Shown: in pieces, positions 1 to 8,024 of the stretch
Layout of the letters: the number at the start of each line of letters is the position of its first letter
How positions within the stretch are numbered: the first letter of the stretch is position 1
Assembly (NCBI RefSeq): GCF_016758175.1
Contig: NZ_QYAB01000002.1
Coordinates: forward strand, 186,001-250,000
From: Leucobacter zeae
Lineage (GTDB): Bacteria > Actinomycetota > Actinomycetes > Actinomycetales > Microbacteriaceae
Length of the DNA stretch: 64,000 bases
Reading direction: 5' to 3'
Position numbers and translations under genes: made by a program
The notes under the pieces: generated by a model
Database searches by the model: none
Told to the model about the DNA's origin: nothing
Seen by the model: the letters and a program-made list of their open reading frames with translations, nothing else

Positions 1-993
1 TCGATCCTGACGTCGGCCATGATCTACGTGATCCTCGCGATGGGGCTCAACGTGGTCGTCGGCTACGCCGGTCTGCTCGACCTCGGGTTCATCGCATTCA
101 TGGCGGTGGGCGCGTACACGAGCGGAATCCTCACGACGCAGTTCGGCATGTCGATGTTCGAGACGATCCCCGTGGTGATCGTCGCGTGCATCGCGGCCGG
201 CCTCATCATCGGCGGACCGACGCTGCGTCTGCGCAGCGACTACCTGGCCATCGTCACGCTCGGCTTCGGCGAGATCATCCGCATCACGGCGAACAACCTG
301 CAGGTCACGGGCGGTCCGAGCGGCATCCACGGCATCCCGACCTGGTCGTTCTTCGGCTGGTCCTTCGCGGACGGGCTCGACATCGGGGGCATCCACTTCA
401 ACGCCAAGATCCTGTTCTACTACTTCGTGCTGTTCATCGGCATCGGCCTCGCCGTGGTCGCGGTCTCGAGACTCGGCAAGGGCAAGCTCGGCCGCGCCTG
501 GAAGTCCGTGCGCGACGACGAGGACGTGAGCGAGGCGATGGGCATCAACGGCTACAAGACCAAGCTGATGGCCTACATCATCGGCGCCGTCTGGGGCGGC
601 TTCGCCGGCACGCTCATGGCGGGGCATCTCAGCGCGATCTCTCCGAACAGCTTCGAGTTCCTCTACTCGGCGCTCGTGCTCATGGCCGTCGTGCTCGGCG
701 GCATGGGTTCGACGCCAGGCGTCATCCTCGGCGCGCTCTTCGTCTCGCTCGCACCCGAGGCGCTGCGCGACTTCTCGGAGTGGCGGTACCTGATCTTCGG
801 CGTACTGCTGGTCGTCGCGATGATCTTCCGCCCGAAGGGGATCTGGCCGGCCACCGCGGTGCTGCCGTTCCTCAAGAAGCGGGAGATCCCGCAGGTGCCG
901 CCGACGGCGGCCGTCGGCGTGGTCGGCGAACTGGACGACGACGCGCCCGATGACGCAGACGCCCCGGACGGGCGGAAGGGGGACCGACGATGA
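1..993 (+). CDS. livM: Branched-chain amino acid ABC transporter permease LivM (5' partial)
   Basis: Inner-membrane permease of a hydrophobic-amino-acid (HAAT) ABC importer. The frame is open from base 1. The first ATG, at 19, sits inside a conserved LivM helix (GLNVVVGYAGLLDLGF), so the true start lies upstream of the window. The family signature RLRSDYLAIVTLGFGEI and the cytoplasmic EAA-type loop (GRAWKSVRDDEDVSEAMGIN) are visible, with about seven more hydrophobic segments, ending in a charged tail rich in D and R. The stop overlaps the next gene by 4 bp (ATGA), so livM-livG-livF are translationally coupled. Substrate cannot be told from the permease; the family carries Leu/Ile/Val, amides, urea and other compounds. 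Confidence 0.93.
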   Translation, partial: SILTSAMIYVILAMGLNVVVGYAGLLDLGFIAFMAVGAYTSGILTTQFGMSMFETIPVVIVACIAAGLIIGGPTLRLRSDYLAIVTLGFGEIIRITANNLQVTGGPSGIHGIPTWSFFGWSFADGLDIGGIHFNAKILFYYFVLFIGIGLAVVAVSRLGKGKLGRAWKSVRDDEDVSEAMGINGYKTKLMAYIIGAVWGGFAGTLMAGHLSAISPNSFEFLYSALVLMAVVLGGMGSTPGVILGALFVSLAPEALRDFSEWRYLIFGVLLVVAMIFRPKGIWPATAVLPFLKKREIPQVPPTAAVGVVGELDDDAPDDADAPDGRKGDRR

Positions 994-1832
994 GCGGAAC
1001 CGAGCAGAACGCGAGCGGCATCGACCGGAGCGCGGCGGTCGCCGATGCGCCCCCGGCGCGCAGCGGCAGGGTCGTGCTCGAGGTGGAGGGCCTGGCCGTC
1101 GCGTTCGGCGGCATCAAGGCCGTGGACGGGCTCACCTTCCAGGTGCACGAGGGCGAGATCGTCTCGGTGATCGGGCCGAACGGCGCGGGCAAGACGAGCG
1201 CGTTCAACTGCATCTCCGGGTTCTACCGGCCGAACTCCGGCACGGTCGTGTTCGACGGCGAGGAGATCACGCGCAGGAAGCCGTCGCACATCACCGCGAG
1301 GGGGATGGCGCGCACTTTCCAGAACGTGCGGCTGTTCTCGGAGATGACCGTGCTCGAGAACGTGAAGACGGGGATGCACTCGCACCTCGGCCAGAACGTC
1401 TTCGACGCGATGCTGCACACGCCGCGATACCGTCGCAGCGAGGCCCAGTGCGCCGAGGACGCGCGGGGGTGGCTCGACTTCGTGGGGTTCCGCGCCGACG
1501 ACGAGCTGCTCGTGACGCAGCTGCCGTACGGCGAGCAGCGCCGCGTCGAGATCGCCCGAGCGCTCGCGACGCAGCCGAAGCTCATCCTGCTCGACGAGCC
1601 GGGGGCCGGGCTGAACCACAGCGAGAAGAACGAGCTCATGGGCCTCATCCGCAGGATCCGGGACCTCGGGGTCAGCATCGTGCTCATCGAGCACGACATG
1701 GGCCTCGTGATGGAGGTCTCGGAGCGGATCGTCGTGCTGAACTACGGCAAGGAGATCGCGGACGGAACGCCGGCCGAGATCAAGCAGAACCCGGTCGTCA
1801 TCGCGGCCTACCTCGGCGAGGAGGAAGAATGA
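990..1832 (+). CDS. livG: Branched-chain amino acid ABC transporter ATP-binding protein LivG
   Basis: First of two ATPases that power the HAAT importer at the cytoplasmic face. After a 30-residue hydrophilic lead, the nucleotide-binding domain shows Walker A GPNGAGKTS, the LivG hallmark ARTFQNVRLFSEMTVLENV, the ABC signature region LPYGEQRRVEIARALA, Walker B LILLDEPGAGL and the switch His in LIEHDMGLVMEV. The C-terminal segment EIKQNPVVIAAYLGEEEE is typical of LivG. The signature reads PYGEQRR instead of LSGGQ, which is usual in this subfamily. The start overlaps the livM stop by 4 bp and the stop overlaps livF by 4 bp. Confidence 0.95.
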   Translation: MSGTEQNASGIDRSAAVADAPPARSGRVVLEVEGLAVAFGGIKAVDGLTFQVHEGEIVSVIGPNGAGKTSAFNCISGFYRPNSGTVVFDGEEITRRKPSHITARGMARTFQNVRLFSEMTVLENVKTGMHSHLGQNVFDAMLHTPRYRRSEAQCAEDARGWLDFVGFRADDELLVTQLPYGEQRRVEIARALATQPKLILLDEPGAGLNHSEKNELMGLIRRIRDLGVSIVLIEHDMGLVMEVSERIVVLNYGKEIADGTPAEIKQNPVVIAAYLGEEEE

Positions 1833-2539
1833 CCACACTGACGCTCGAGCACGTCGAGCTCTACTACAACCGGGTGCACGCGCTGCGCGACCTCAGCCTC
1901 GAGGTGCGCGAGGGCGAGATCGTGTCGCTGCTCGGCAACAACGGCGCAGGGAAGACCTCGACCCTGTCGATGATCTCGGGCCTCGTCCGGGCGAAGAGCG
2001 GTGCGGTGCGCTGGGGCTCGCACGACCTCACGAAGCTGCAGCCATGGGACATCGTCGGCGCGGGCCTGCTCCACATCCCCGAGGGCCGCCGGATCTTCTC
2101 GACCATGACGGTGCACGAGAACCTGCTGCTCGGCGGGTACCTCGTCAAGGACCAGAAGCTCATCAACGAGCGGGCGGACCATGCCTACGAGCTGATGCCC
2201 CGGCTCGCCGAACGCCGCGACCAGCAGGGCGGCACCTTCTCGGGCGGTGAGCAGCAGATGCTCGCACTCGGCCGGGCGCTCGTCGGCGGGCCGAAGCTGC
2301 TGCTGCTGGACGAGCCCTCGATGGGGCTCGCCCCGCTCGTCGTGAAGCAAGTGATGGAGATCATCAGCGCCATCAACGCGCAGGGGACGACCATTCTGCT
2401 CGTCGAGCAGAACGCGAAGGCCGCGCTGAAGATCGCGCACCGCGCCTACGTGCTCGATTCGGGGCGGGTCACGCTCGAGGGCCCCGCCGCCGAGCTCGCC
2501 GAGGATCCTCGCGTCATCGAGGCCTACCTGGGCGCCTGA
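1829..2539 (+). CDS. livF: Branched-chain amino acid ABC transporter ATP-binding protein LivF
   Basis: Second ATPase of the importer, 236 residues, normal for LivF. Walker A is GNNGAGKTS (the Asn replacing Pro is typical of LivF), followed by the HIPEGRRIFSTMTVHENL segment, signature FSGGEQQMLALGRAL, Walker B LLLLDEPSMGLAP and switch region LLVEQNAKAAL. The start at 1829 was chosen because its ATGA overlaps the livG stop and gives the standard N-terminus MTTLTLEHVELYYNRVHAL; the open frame runs upstream but there only shadows livG. It is the last gene of the operon; a very GC-rich stem follows 28 bp after the stop. The binding protein and LivH would lie before the window. Confidence 0.95.
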   Translation: MTTLTLEHVELYYNRVHALRDLSLEVREGEIVSLLGNNGAGKTSTLSMISGLVRAKSGAVRWGSHDLTKLQPWDIVGAGLLHIPEGRRIFSTMTVHENLLLGGYLVKDQKLINERADHAYELMPRLAERRDQQGGTFSGGEQQMLALGRALVGGPKLLLLDEPSMGLAPLVVKQVMEIISAINAQGTTILLVEQNAKAALKIAHRAYVLDSGRVTLEGPAAELAEDPRVIEAYLGA

Positions 2540-2567
2540 GCCCGCACGCCGCAGGGACGGGAGCGGG

Positions 2568-2605
2568 GGCGGGGGCGGGGGCGCGGATGCGCTCCCGCCC
2601 CCGCC
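2568..2605 (+). terminator. GC-rich hairpin after the liv operon
   Basis: A G-rich run (2568-2584) folds back on a C-rich run (2589-2605) around a GGAT loop, with one bulge. It starts 28 bp after the livF stop. There is no T-run, as is common for actinobacterial terminators, so this is a structural call only. Confidence 0.5.
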
Positions 2606-2693
2606 GCGTCGTCTTCGGGGGAGCCGAGGTCCGGTGCCGTGCGGTGACGTGCGCTCCGGTGCGGTCTGGCCCGGCGCGGTGCCGTGCGCTCGA

Positions 2694-2755
2694 CCCACTC
2701 CTGTTCCGTCGAGATGGCATCGGGACTGATGCCATCTCGGCGGAACAGGAGTGGG
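2694..2755. repeat. Long intergenic hairpin, family with GGCATCGGG core (copy 1)
   Basis: Left arm 2694-2721 and right arm 2728-2755 pair over 28 positions with one G-U-type mismatch and a 6-nt loop. The inner arm ends in GGCATC and is followed by GGG, as in the hairpin at 10229-10298. It is preceded by low-complexity GTGCGGTGC-like sequence (about 2633-2692). It lies between the convergent livF and the flavoprotein gene ending at 3100, so it could stop transcription in both directions. Confidence 0.75.
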
Positions 2756-2820
2756 CAGACGGGTGCGAGCGGGTTCCGGGCGGGCGTCGGACTCGTGAGG
2801 AAGCGCGGATGCCGGCGAGC

Positions 2821-2910
2821 GATCAGCCGGAGATATGCGATCGGCCGAACATATGGCGTTTCGGCCCCTGGCGAGGGTATGTTCGGCCGATCGCATATCT
2901 CCGGCCGATC
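2821..2910. repeat. Long intergenic inverted repeat, 33-bp arms
   Basis: Arms 2821-2853 and 2878-2910 match over 33 positions with one mismatch, separated by 24 nt. The right arm runs into a direct repeat of CCGGCCGATCCACTCT, present twice between about 2901 and 2932. No open reading frame with coding character lies in 2540-3099; that interval holds this repeat, its two neighbours and low-complexity sequence. Confidence 0.75.
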
Positions 2911-2982
2911 CACTCTCCGGCCGATCCACTCTCCGACAGGCGCGACATCGTCCGGCAGCGGCCCGCCGAAGTCTCCGACCTC

Positions 2983-3027
2983 CCTCCCTCGGATATGGCA
3001 TCGGGGTCGATCCCATGTCGGGGGAGG
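2983..3027. repeat. Imperfect hairpin with GGCATCGGG core (degenerate copy)
   Basis: Arms beginning CCTCCCTCGGATATGG and ending CCATGTCGGGGGAGG pair imperfectly around the centre CATCGGGGTCGATC. The core ATGGCATCGGG is shared with the hairpins at 2694-2755 and, as ACGGCATCGGG, at 10229-10298. It lies about 70 bp downstream of the stop of the minus-strand gene ending at 3100. Confidence 0.5.
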
Positions 3028-3099
3028 CGGATCGGGTCGGCGCACCGCGGCCCGTGGGAGCCGGGCGGCGGCTTCGAGGCTTCCGATGCGGTCGCGGCC

Positions 3100-4674
3100 T
3101 CATCCCTCCAGGTCGAGCAGGGCGCCGAGCGGGATCGGCTGGGCGATCGGACGCTTGGCGGCCTGGGCGAGCGAGTCCGCCGCGGGTACCGTCGCCGATG
3201 GCCGGCGCCCGCCGCCGGCCGTGCCTGCGGGCGCTTCGGCGTCCGGGCGCTCGGTCCCTGGCGCTTCGGCACTCGTCGAGAGGCACGACACCGCGAACCC
3301 GCACACGCGGCCCTGGCACCAGCCCATTCCGGCGCGGGTGATCCCCTTCTGCGTGCGCGTGTCGGCCCCCGCGAGCGAGCGCGACGTCTCTCGGACCGCG
3401 CCGACGCGCACATCCTCGCAGCGGCACACGATCGTGTCGTCCCGCGTGCGCTCCGCCCACCCCTCGGGGACCGGGTGCGCGAGGTGCATCGCCTCGGCGA
3501 AGGCGCGCTGGCGCCCGATCGCCCGCAGCTCGCCCGGAGTCGCCGCGGCCGCGTGCGCGCGGGGTCCTGCGCCCATGCCGGCCGCGTGCGCGCGGGCCTC
3601 CGAACCCGCGACGCGGCCCGCGACCCGGCCCTCGAGCACCGCGAGCACGGCGCCGCCGACGCCCGTGAGCTCTCCCGCGAGCAGCAGGCCGGGGACGGAG
3701 GAGCGCTGTCCGGCATCCACGACGGCGACGAGCGAGCCGTCGACGTCCTGACGCGTCGCCGCGCCGAGCTGCACCGCCAACTCGAGCTGCGGCGTGAAGC
3801 CCCAGCCGAGGCCCACGCCGTCGACGTCCTTGATGATCCGGGCGCTCCCGGGTGCCTCTGAGCCGTCTCCGCGCACCCGCGCGATCCGCACGGCCTCGAC
3901 TCGACCGTCGCCCAGGATCTCCGTGATCACGGTTCGGACGCGGTAGGGAACGCGGTGCCGGAGGAACGTCCAGGCATAGCCGGCGCCCTCGACGGCCTTC
4001 GCCGGGACCCCGGCGGCGCGGTGGGCGCGGGGGAGCCAGCCCGCGAGCGACGCAGACTCGCAGACGGCGGCGACGTCGCCGCCCGACTGCAGGATGTTGG
4101 CGGTGACCGGCAGCAGGAACGGGCCAGTGCCTGCGATCACGAACCGCCGGCCGGGCAGCATCCCGTTCTGCTTGACGAAGCCCTGGATCCCGCCCGCGGC
4201 CATGACGCCAGGGAGATCCCAGCCGGGCACGGGGAGCTGCCGGTCGTAGCCTCCGGTCGCGAGGACGAGTCGCACCGCCCGCACCGAGGGGGTCTGCGAC
4301 GCGCCGGCGCCGTGCGCGGGGGCGAGGAACACGGTGAAGCGCCCATCGGCCTCGGCCCGGGTCATCCAGGCCGTCGTCGCGGAGTGATGGACCAGACGAC
4401 CTGCGGCGATCCCGCGATCGAAGCCGGCTCGCAGGTCGAGGTACTCGCCCCACCCGTGGTGCAGCGCGCCGTCGTCCGCGACGCCCGCCGCCTCCGAGCG
4501 GTGCCGCCAGAACTGCCCTCCCGGCTGCTCCGCCGAGTCGATCACGACGACGCTCGCGCTCTCTGCCAGCGCCGCGCACGCCGCTGCGAGCCCAGCGGGC
4601 CCCGCGCCGACGATCGCGACGTCGTACTCGGGGACGCGCCCGGTCGGCCTCGTCCCCTCCGGTGCCCCGCTCAT
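3100..4674 (-). CDS. FAD/NAD-binding subunit of a D-hydroxyproline (or opine/amino acid) dehydrogenase, with BFD-type Fe-S domain
   Basis: 524-residue flavoprotein of the HcnB/OoxA/LhpE group. The N-terminal Rossmann motif VAIVGAGPAGLAAACAAL binds FAD and is followed by EQPGGQFW; a central NAD(P)-type fold follows, then GLLLAGELTGVGG. The last ~90 residues carry a BFD-like [2Fe-2S] region with Cys pairs in TIVCRCEDV and GMGWCQGRVCGF. In hydroxyproline clusters of pseudomonads the equivalent subunit works with a DadA-like flavoprotein and a small 2Fe-2S protein, exactly the two genes before it here; all three overlap by 4 bp. It is the last gene of the operon. Opine oxidase or a proline dehydrogenase complex are alternatives; the epimerase and deaminase genes upstream favour hydroxyproline. 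Confidence 0.85.
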   Translation of the reverse strand: MSGAPEGTRPTGRVPEYDVAIVGAGPAGLAAACAALAESASVVVIDSAEQPGGQFWRHRSEAAGVADDGALHHGWGEYLDLRAGFDRGIAAGRLVHHSATTAWMTRAEADGRFTVFLAPAHGAGASQTPSVRAVRLVLATGGYDRQLPVPGWDLPGVMAAGGIQGFVKQNGMLPGRRFVIAGTGPFLLPVTANILQSGGDVAAVCESASLAGWLPRAHRAAGVPAKAVEGAGYAWTFLRHRVPYRVRTVITEILGDGRVEAVRIARVRGDGSEAPGSARIIKDVDGVGLGWGFTPQLELAVQLGAATRQDVDGSLVAVVDAGQRSSVPGLLLAGELTGVGGAVLAVLEGRVAGRVAGSEARAHAAGMGAGPRAHAAAATPGELRAIGRQRAFAEAMHLAHPVPEGWAERTRDDTIVCRCEDVRVGAVRETSRSLAGADTRTQKGITRAGMGWCQGRVCGFAVSCLSTSAEAPGTERPDAEAPAGTAGGGRRPSATVPAADSLAQAAKRPIAQPIPLGALLDLEG

Positions 4675-5090
4675 TCCCCGCTCCGTCCGTCTTCCGCGGC
4701 GTCGCCCGCTGCGCCCGCTCCGTCGCCCGCGGCTTTCGCTCCGTCCGGGGCCGCCCCGGGGTCGCGGTCGTCGCCGGGCCCATCCGAGCCCCGGGCGCCC
4801 CGGTCGCGGCGCACGTCCATGCCGTCGCGCAGCGGCACCATGCAGGCGCGCTGCCCGGACTCGCCGTCGATCTCGACGATGCAGTCGAAGCAGACGCCGA
4901 TCCCGCAGAAGAGCCCGCGCGGAGCGCCTTCCCTGCTGTCGCGCCAGGAGGTGCGCCCCGTCGAGATGAGGGCTGCTGCGACGCTCGCGCCCGCCGGAGC
5001 CTCGAGCGGCGCGCCCTCGAACGCGGCGCTGACGGTCTCGTCGGCGCGCGGGCGGCCGCGGGTGCCCGGAGCTGGCGATGCGTCGGTCAT
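4671..5090 (-). CDS. Small (2Fe-2S)-binding subunit of the dehydrogenase
   Basis: 139 residues; HcnA/LhpF-like electron-transfer subunit. The plant-type cluster ligands are in FCGIGVCFDC plus a fourth Cys in QRACMVPL, with the upstream ALISTGRTSWRDS segment seen in related sarcosine oxidase alpha N-termini. The start at 5090 gives MTDASPAPGT and overlaps the preceding gene by 4 bp; its stop overlaps the next start by 4 bp. The C-terminal ~50 residues are a low-complexity G/A/D/R tail (GDGAGAAGDAAEDGRSGE) that the family does not need and that may be disordered. It probably passes electrons between the two flavoprotein subunits. Confidence 0.85.
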   Translation of the reverse strand: MTDASPAPGTRGRPRADETVSAAFEGAPLEAPAGASVAAALISTGRTSWRDSREGAPRGLFCGIGVCFDCIVEIDGESGQRACMVPLRDGMDVRRDRGARGSDGPGDDRDPGAAPDGAKAAGDGAGAAGDAAEDGRSGE

Positions 5091-6310
5091 GCGGTCTTCC
5101 TCTCTGCGGGGGACGATCCCGACCCGGGGGCCCGGGCGGCCGGTCCGTCGGTTCCGCCTACGGTCGCGTCGTCGCCGAAACGCTCGGGGCGGAACGGATC
5201 GAGGGGAATCGCGGTGGCCTCGCCGGTGAGCGCCTGGGCGAGCAGCTTGCCGGTGCCCGCGGCGAGGCCGATCCCCGCGCCCTCGTGCCCCGCGGCGTGC
5301 CAGAGCCCGGGCGCGCGCGGGTCGGGGCCGATGACGGGCAGGTGGTCCGGGCAGTAGGGCCGGAACCCGTGGTAGTGCCGCAGGATCCGCGTGCGCTCGA
5401 GGAAGGGGAACAGGGAGACCGCGTTCCGTGCGATGGTGCGGAGCGCCTCCGTGCTCACCGCGGAGTCGAACCCGACCCGTTCCCGGCTCGAGCCGATGAG
5501 GATCGTGCCGGCGGGGGTGCCCTCGACGACGGGCGACGCCTGGAGACCCGCATCGGAGCTGCCGACGTTGTCGACGTACTCGGCCGCGTACACCTTGTGG
5601 TGCACCATCGGCGGGAGCCGCTCGGTCACCATCACGAAGCCTCGACGGGGGAGCACCGGCACCTCGACGCCGGCGAGTTCGCCGAGTCCCCTGGCCCACG
5701 TGCCCGTCGCGTTCACCACCGCGCCGGCGCGGAGGTCGCCGCGGGGGGTGCGGACGCCGACGATGCGCTCGCCGCTGCGCAGGAAGCCCGTGACGGGTGC
5801 TCGGACGACGAGCTCGGCGCCCCCGGCGCGTGCGAGTCGCAGCAGATGCGATGCCGCGAGCACCGGCTGCACCTGGCTGTCATCGGGGTAGTAGGCCGCG
5901 CCGAGCGCGCGATCGGTGATGTGGGGCTCGTGGGCGCGCAGCTGCTCCGGATCGAGCCGCTCCGAACGGATGCCGAACGCGCGCTGCGACGCGCTGAACC
6001 GTTCGAGGGAGGCGAGGCTCGACTCCCGCGATGCGACGATGATCCCGCCCTTGCTCTCGAACTCCCAGAGGTGCCCGAACTCGGCGAGCTCGCCGCGCCA
6101 GAGGCCGAGCGAGAGGTTCGTGAGCTCGAGCTCGGGGCCCAGCTCCTTGTCCGACACCAGGATGTTCCCCTCGCACCGCGAGCTCGTGCCGCTCGCGGGG
6201 AGATCCCGTTCCACCACCGTGACCGTGAGCCCCGCGCGCGTGGCGAAGTAGGCGGTGGCGGCGCCGATGATCCCGGCGCCGATGATGATGATGTCGGACG
6301 TTCGCGTCAT
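5087..6310 (-). CDS. DadA/glycine-oxidase-like FAD-dependent dehydrogenase subunit
   Basis: 407 residues, D-amino-acid-oxidase (DAO) fold, resembling LhpB/HcnC/OoxB. The N-terminal dinucleotide motif IIIIGAGIIGAATAYFATRAG is followed by the Glu of VVERD that holds the FAD ribose; near the C-terminus HEGAGIGLAAGTGKLLAQAL closes the flavin site. Predicted role: oxidation of cis-4-hydroxy-D-proline to pyrroline-4-hydroxy-2-carboxylate, with electrons passed on through the partner subunits. It overlaps the GntR gene upstream (6307-6310) and the Fe-S gene downstream (5087-5090) by 4 bp each. The exact amine substrate is inferred from context. Confidence 0.87.
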   Translation of the reverse strand: MTRTSDIIIIGAGIIGAATAYFATRAGLTVTVVERDLPASGTSSRCEGNILVSDKELGPELELTNLSLGLWRGELAEFGHLWEFESKGGIIVASRESSLASLERFSASQRAFGIRSERLDPEQLRAHEPHITDRALGAAYYPDDSQVQPVLAASHLLRLARAGGAELVVRAPVTGFLRSGERIVGVRTPRGDLRAGAVVNATGTWARGLGELAGVEVPVLPRRGFVMVTERLPPMVHHKVYAAEYVDNVGSSDAGLQASPVVEGTPAGTILIGSSRERVGFDSAVSTEALRTIARNAVSLFPFLERTRILRHYHGFRPYCPDHLPVIGPDPRAPGLWHAAGHEGAGIGLAAGTGKLLAQALTGEATAIPLDPFRPERFGDDATVGGTDGPAARAPGSGSSPAERKTA

Positions 6311-7032
6311 GTTTCCGTATCGGGGTCCCGGTCGGTCCCACCGGCACCGTCGCCGGTCGCCCAGATGGATCGGGCGTGGGAAATGTGGTCGTGCAGCAGG
6401 CGTTCGGCGCCCGCTCCGTCGCCCGCGGCGAGCAGCGCGATCAGCGCGTGGTGCTCGCGCGCGCTGTCGGCGAGCCGGCCCTCTCGGGCGAGCAGGCCGA
6501 TGCCGTAGAGGCGGGTGCGCGTGCGCAGCGAAGTCGCGAGGTCGACGAGTTGCGAGTTGCCGGTCAGCGAGAGCGCCAGCGCGTGGAAATCGCGGTCGTC
6601 GCGGAGGTACTCCTCGAGGTCCTCGCGCTCCGCCGCCCGCAGGCAGGCGTCGGCGAGCCGGGTCAGGTCCGCGATCGCGGCGTCGGAGACGCTGCCCGCG
6701 ACGAAGCGCATGGCCGGCGGCTCGAGCATGAGGCGGATCTGGGCGAGGTCGTCGAGATCCTTGTCGCTCATGCTCGTGATGCGGAAGCCCTTGTTCTTGA
6801 TCGTCTCCACGAGGCCCTCGCGCGCGAGGTCCATCATGGCCTCGCGCACGGGCGTCGCGGAGACCCCGAGCGACTGGCCGAGCATGGGGGCGGAGACGAC
6901 CTCGCCCTCGGGCAGGCGGCCCGTGACGATGGCGGTCCGCAGCTGCTCGAGCACGGTCTCGCGGAGGTTCAGGGGTCGCGTCAGCGGCGTGAGCCGCGTC
7001 TCCGGTGCGTGCTCAGGCGTGGTCGATGGCAT
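6307..7032 (-). CDS. GntR-family regulator (FadR/FCD subfamily) of the hydroxyproline operon
   Basis: 241 residues. The winged HTH spans about residues 20-85 (VLEQLRTAIVTGRLPEGEVV, then LGVSATPVREAMMDLAREGL). The C-terminal FCD domain keeps likely metal-binding residues in DRDFHALAL and REHHALIALL, with HDHISHARS near the end, so it probably binds a carboxylate ligand through a metal ion. It lies inside the operon, between the reductase gene and the dehydrogenase subunits, 23 bp after the former and overlapping the latter by 4 bp. It probably acts on the palindrome GTGTG-N6-CACAC at 10133-10148, an inference from position. Confidence 0.9.
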   Translation of the reverse strand: MPSTTPEHAPETRLTPLTRPLNLRETVLEQLRTAIVTGRLPEGEVVSAPMLGQSLGVSATPVREAMMDLAREGLVETIKNKGFRITSMSDKDLDDLAQIRLMLEPPAMRFVAGSVSDAAIADLTRLADACLRAAEREDLEEYLRDDRDFHALALSLTGNSQLVDLATSLRTRTRLYGIGLLAREGRLADSAREHHALIALLAAGDGAGAERLLHDHISHARSIWATGDGAGGTDRDPDTET

Positions 7033-7055
7033 GGCGGCTCCTCATCTGCTGGGTC

Positions 7056-8024
7056 TCAGCGGCCGAGGTCATGCCGGCCCTCGGCGAACACAACGGCCGC
7101 GCAGATCAAATCCTCCCACGACATTCCGACGCCGGTGTAGAAGGCGGGGGCTCCGCGTCGGCGTGTCATGTCACCGGTCACGAGCTCACTGAGGTTCGCG
7201 GGTGCGGTCGATGCCGCCCAGTCGGCGTCGGTGAGCGCCGTGGCGAGGTTGCCGTTCTCGCGCCGGGCCGATCCGCGGCCCTCGACCGCGATGTCGGAGC
7301 GGCGCACGAGCGCGTCGTCGACCTCGCGCAGCTCGCGGCCGTGCGTGCCCGTCGCCGCGACGATCGCCCCGTCGCGCACCAGCGACCCGTCGAAGAGCGG
7401 GGTGCTCGAGCTCGTCGTGCAGATGATCACGTCGGCCTCGGCGACCGCCGCCTCCGGGTCGCCTCCGCGATCGCGGATGCCGAGCTCCGCGAACCGCGCG
7501 CTGAGCGCCGCGACCCTCTCGGGGCTGCGCCCGACGACGTCGAAGCGTGCGTCGGGGAAGTCGACGAGCGCCGCCGAGATGTGGCCGGCCGCCTGAACCC
7601 CCGCGCCGTAGACGAGTATCCGGGGCCGCTCCGGAAGACGGTCGGCCTCGTCGGCCGCGCGCGCGAGGTGCCTGACGGCCGCGAGCGTCACGGCGGGCGT
7701 GCGGATCGCGGTGAGCGAGGCGCCCTCCATGACGGCGACGGGAGCGAGGTCGTCCGAGCTGTAGAGCACGTAGAGTCCCTGGATCTTGGCGAGACCGCGC
7801 GCGGGGTTCTGCGGTGCGACCGTGAGCGCCTTGAGCCCGCTGAACTCGGCGCCCTGGGCCGGCATGAGCAGGAACTCGCCGTTCGGCGCCGGGCTGAACA
7901 GGCGCGGCCCGTCTGATTCGGGGTCGACGCCGCCGCGGAGGCCCTCCTCGATCGCGCGGATGGCGCGCGCGAACGGCAGCGCTGCGCGCACGGCGTCCGC
8001 GTCGAAGTACGGGATCGCGGTCAC
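7056..8024 (-). CDS. Ornithine cyclodeaminase/mu-crystallin family reductase (probable pyrroline-2-carboxylate reductase)
   Basis: 322 residues. Family features: the substrate-side Lys region FSGLKALTVAPQNP, the segment MEGASLTAIRTPAVTLAAVRHLA, the Rossmann motif LVYGAGVQAAGHISAL-like (about residue 135), and SDIAVEGRG. In hydroxyproline and proline-epimer catabolism this family supplies an NAD(P)H-dependent delta1-pyrroline-2-carboxylate reductase (LhpI). Start is GTG at 8024, overlapping the epimerase stop by 4 bp (GTGA); the frame continues upstream only as a shadow of the epimerase gene. Alanine dehydrogenase or true ornithine cyclodeaminase are less likely alternatives. Confidence 0.85.
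   Translation of the reverse strand: MTAIPYFDADAVRAALPFARAIRAIEEGLRGGVDPESDGPRLFSPAPNGEFLLMPAQGAEFSGLKALTVAPQNPARGLAKIQGLYVLYSSDDLAPVAVMEGASLTAIRTPAVTLAAVRHLARAADEADRLPERPRILVYGAGVQAAGHISAALVDFPDARFDVVGRSPERVAALSARFAELGIRDRGGDPEAAVAEADVIICTTSSSTPLFDGSLVRDGAIVAATGTHGRELREVDDALVRRSDIAVEGRGSARRENGNLATALTDADWAASTAPANLSELVTGDMTRRRGAPAFYTGVGMSWEDLICAAVVFAEGRHDLGR

Noticed and set aside
1808-4783. Open frame of about 990 codons on the minus strand across livF, the intergenic repeats and the flavoprotein gene
   Set aside because: Arg/Pro/Gly-rich translation with no family motifs; it is an artefact of high GC content opposite and out of frame with well-supported genes.
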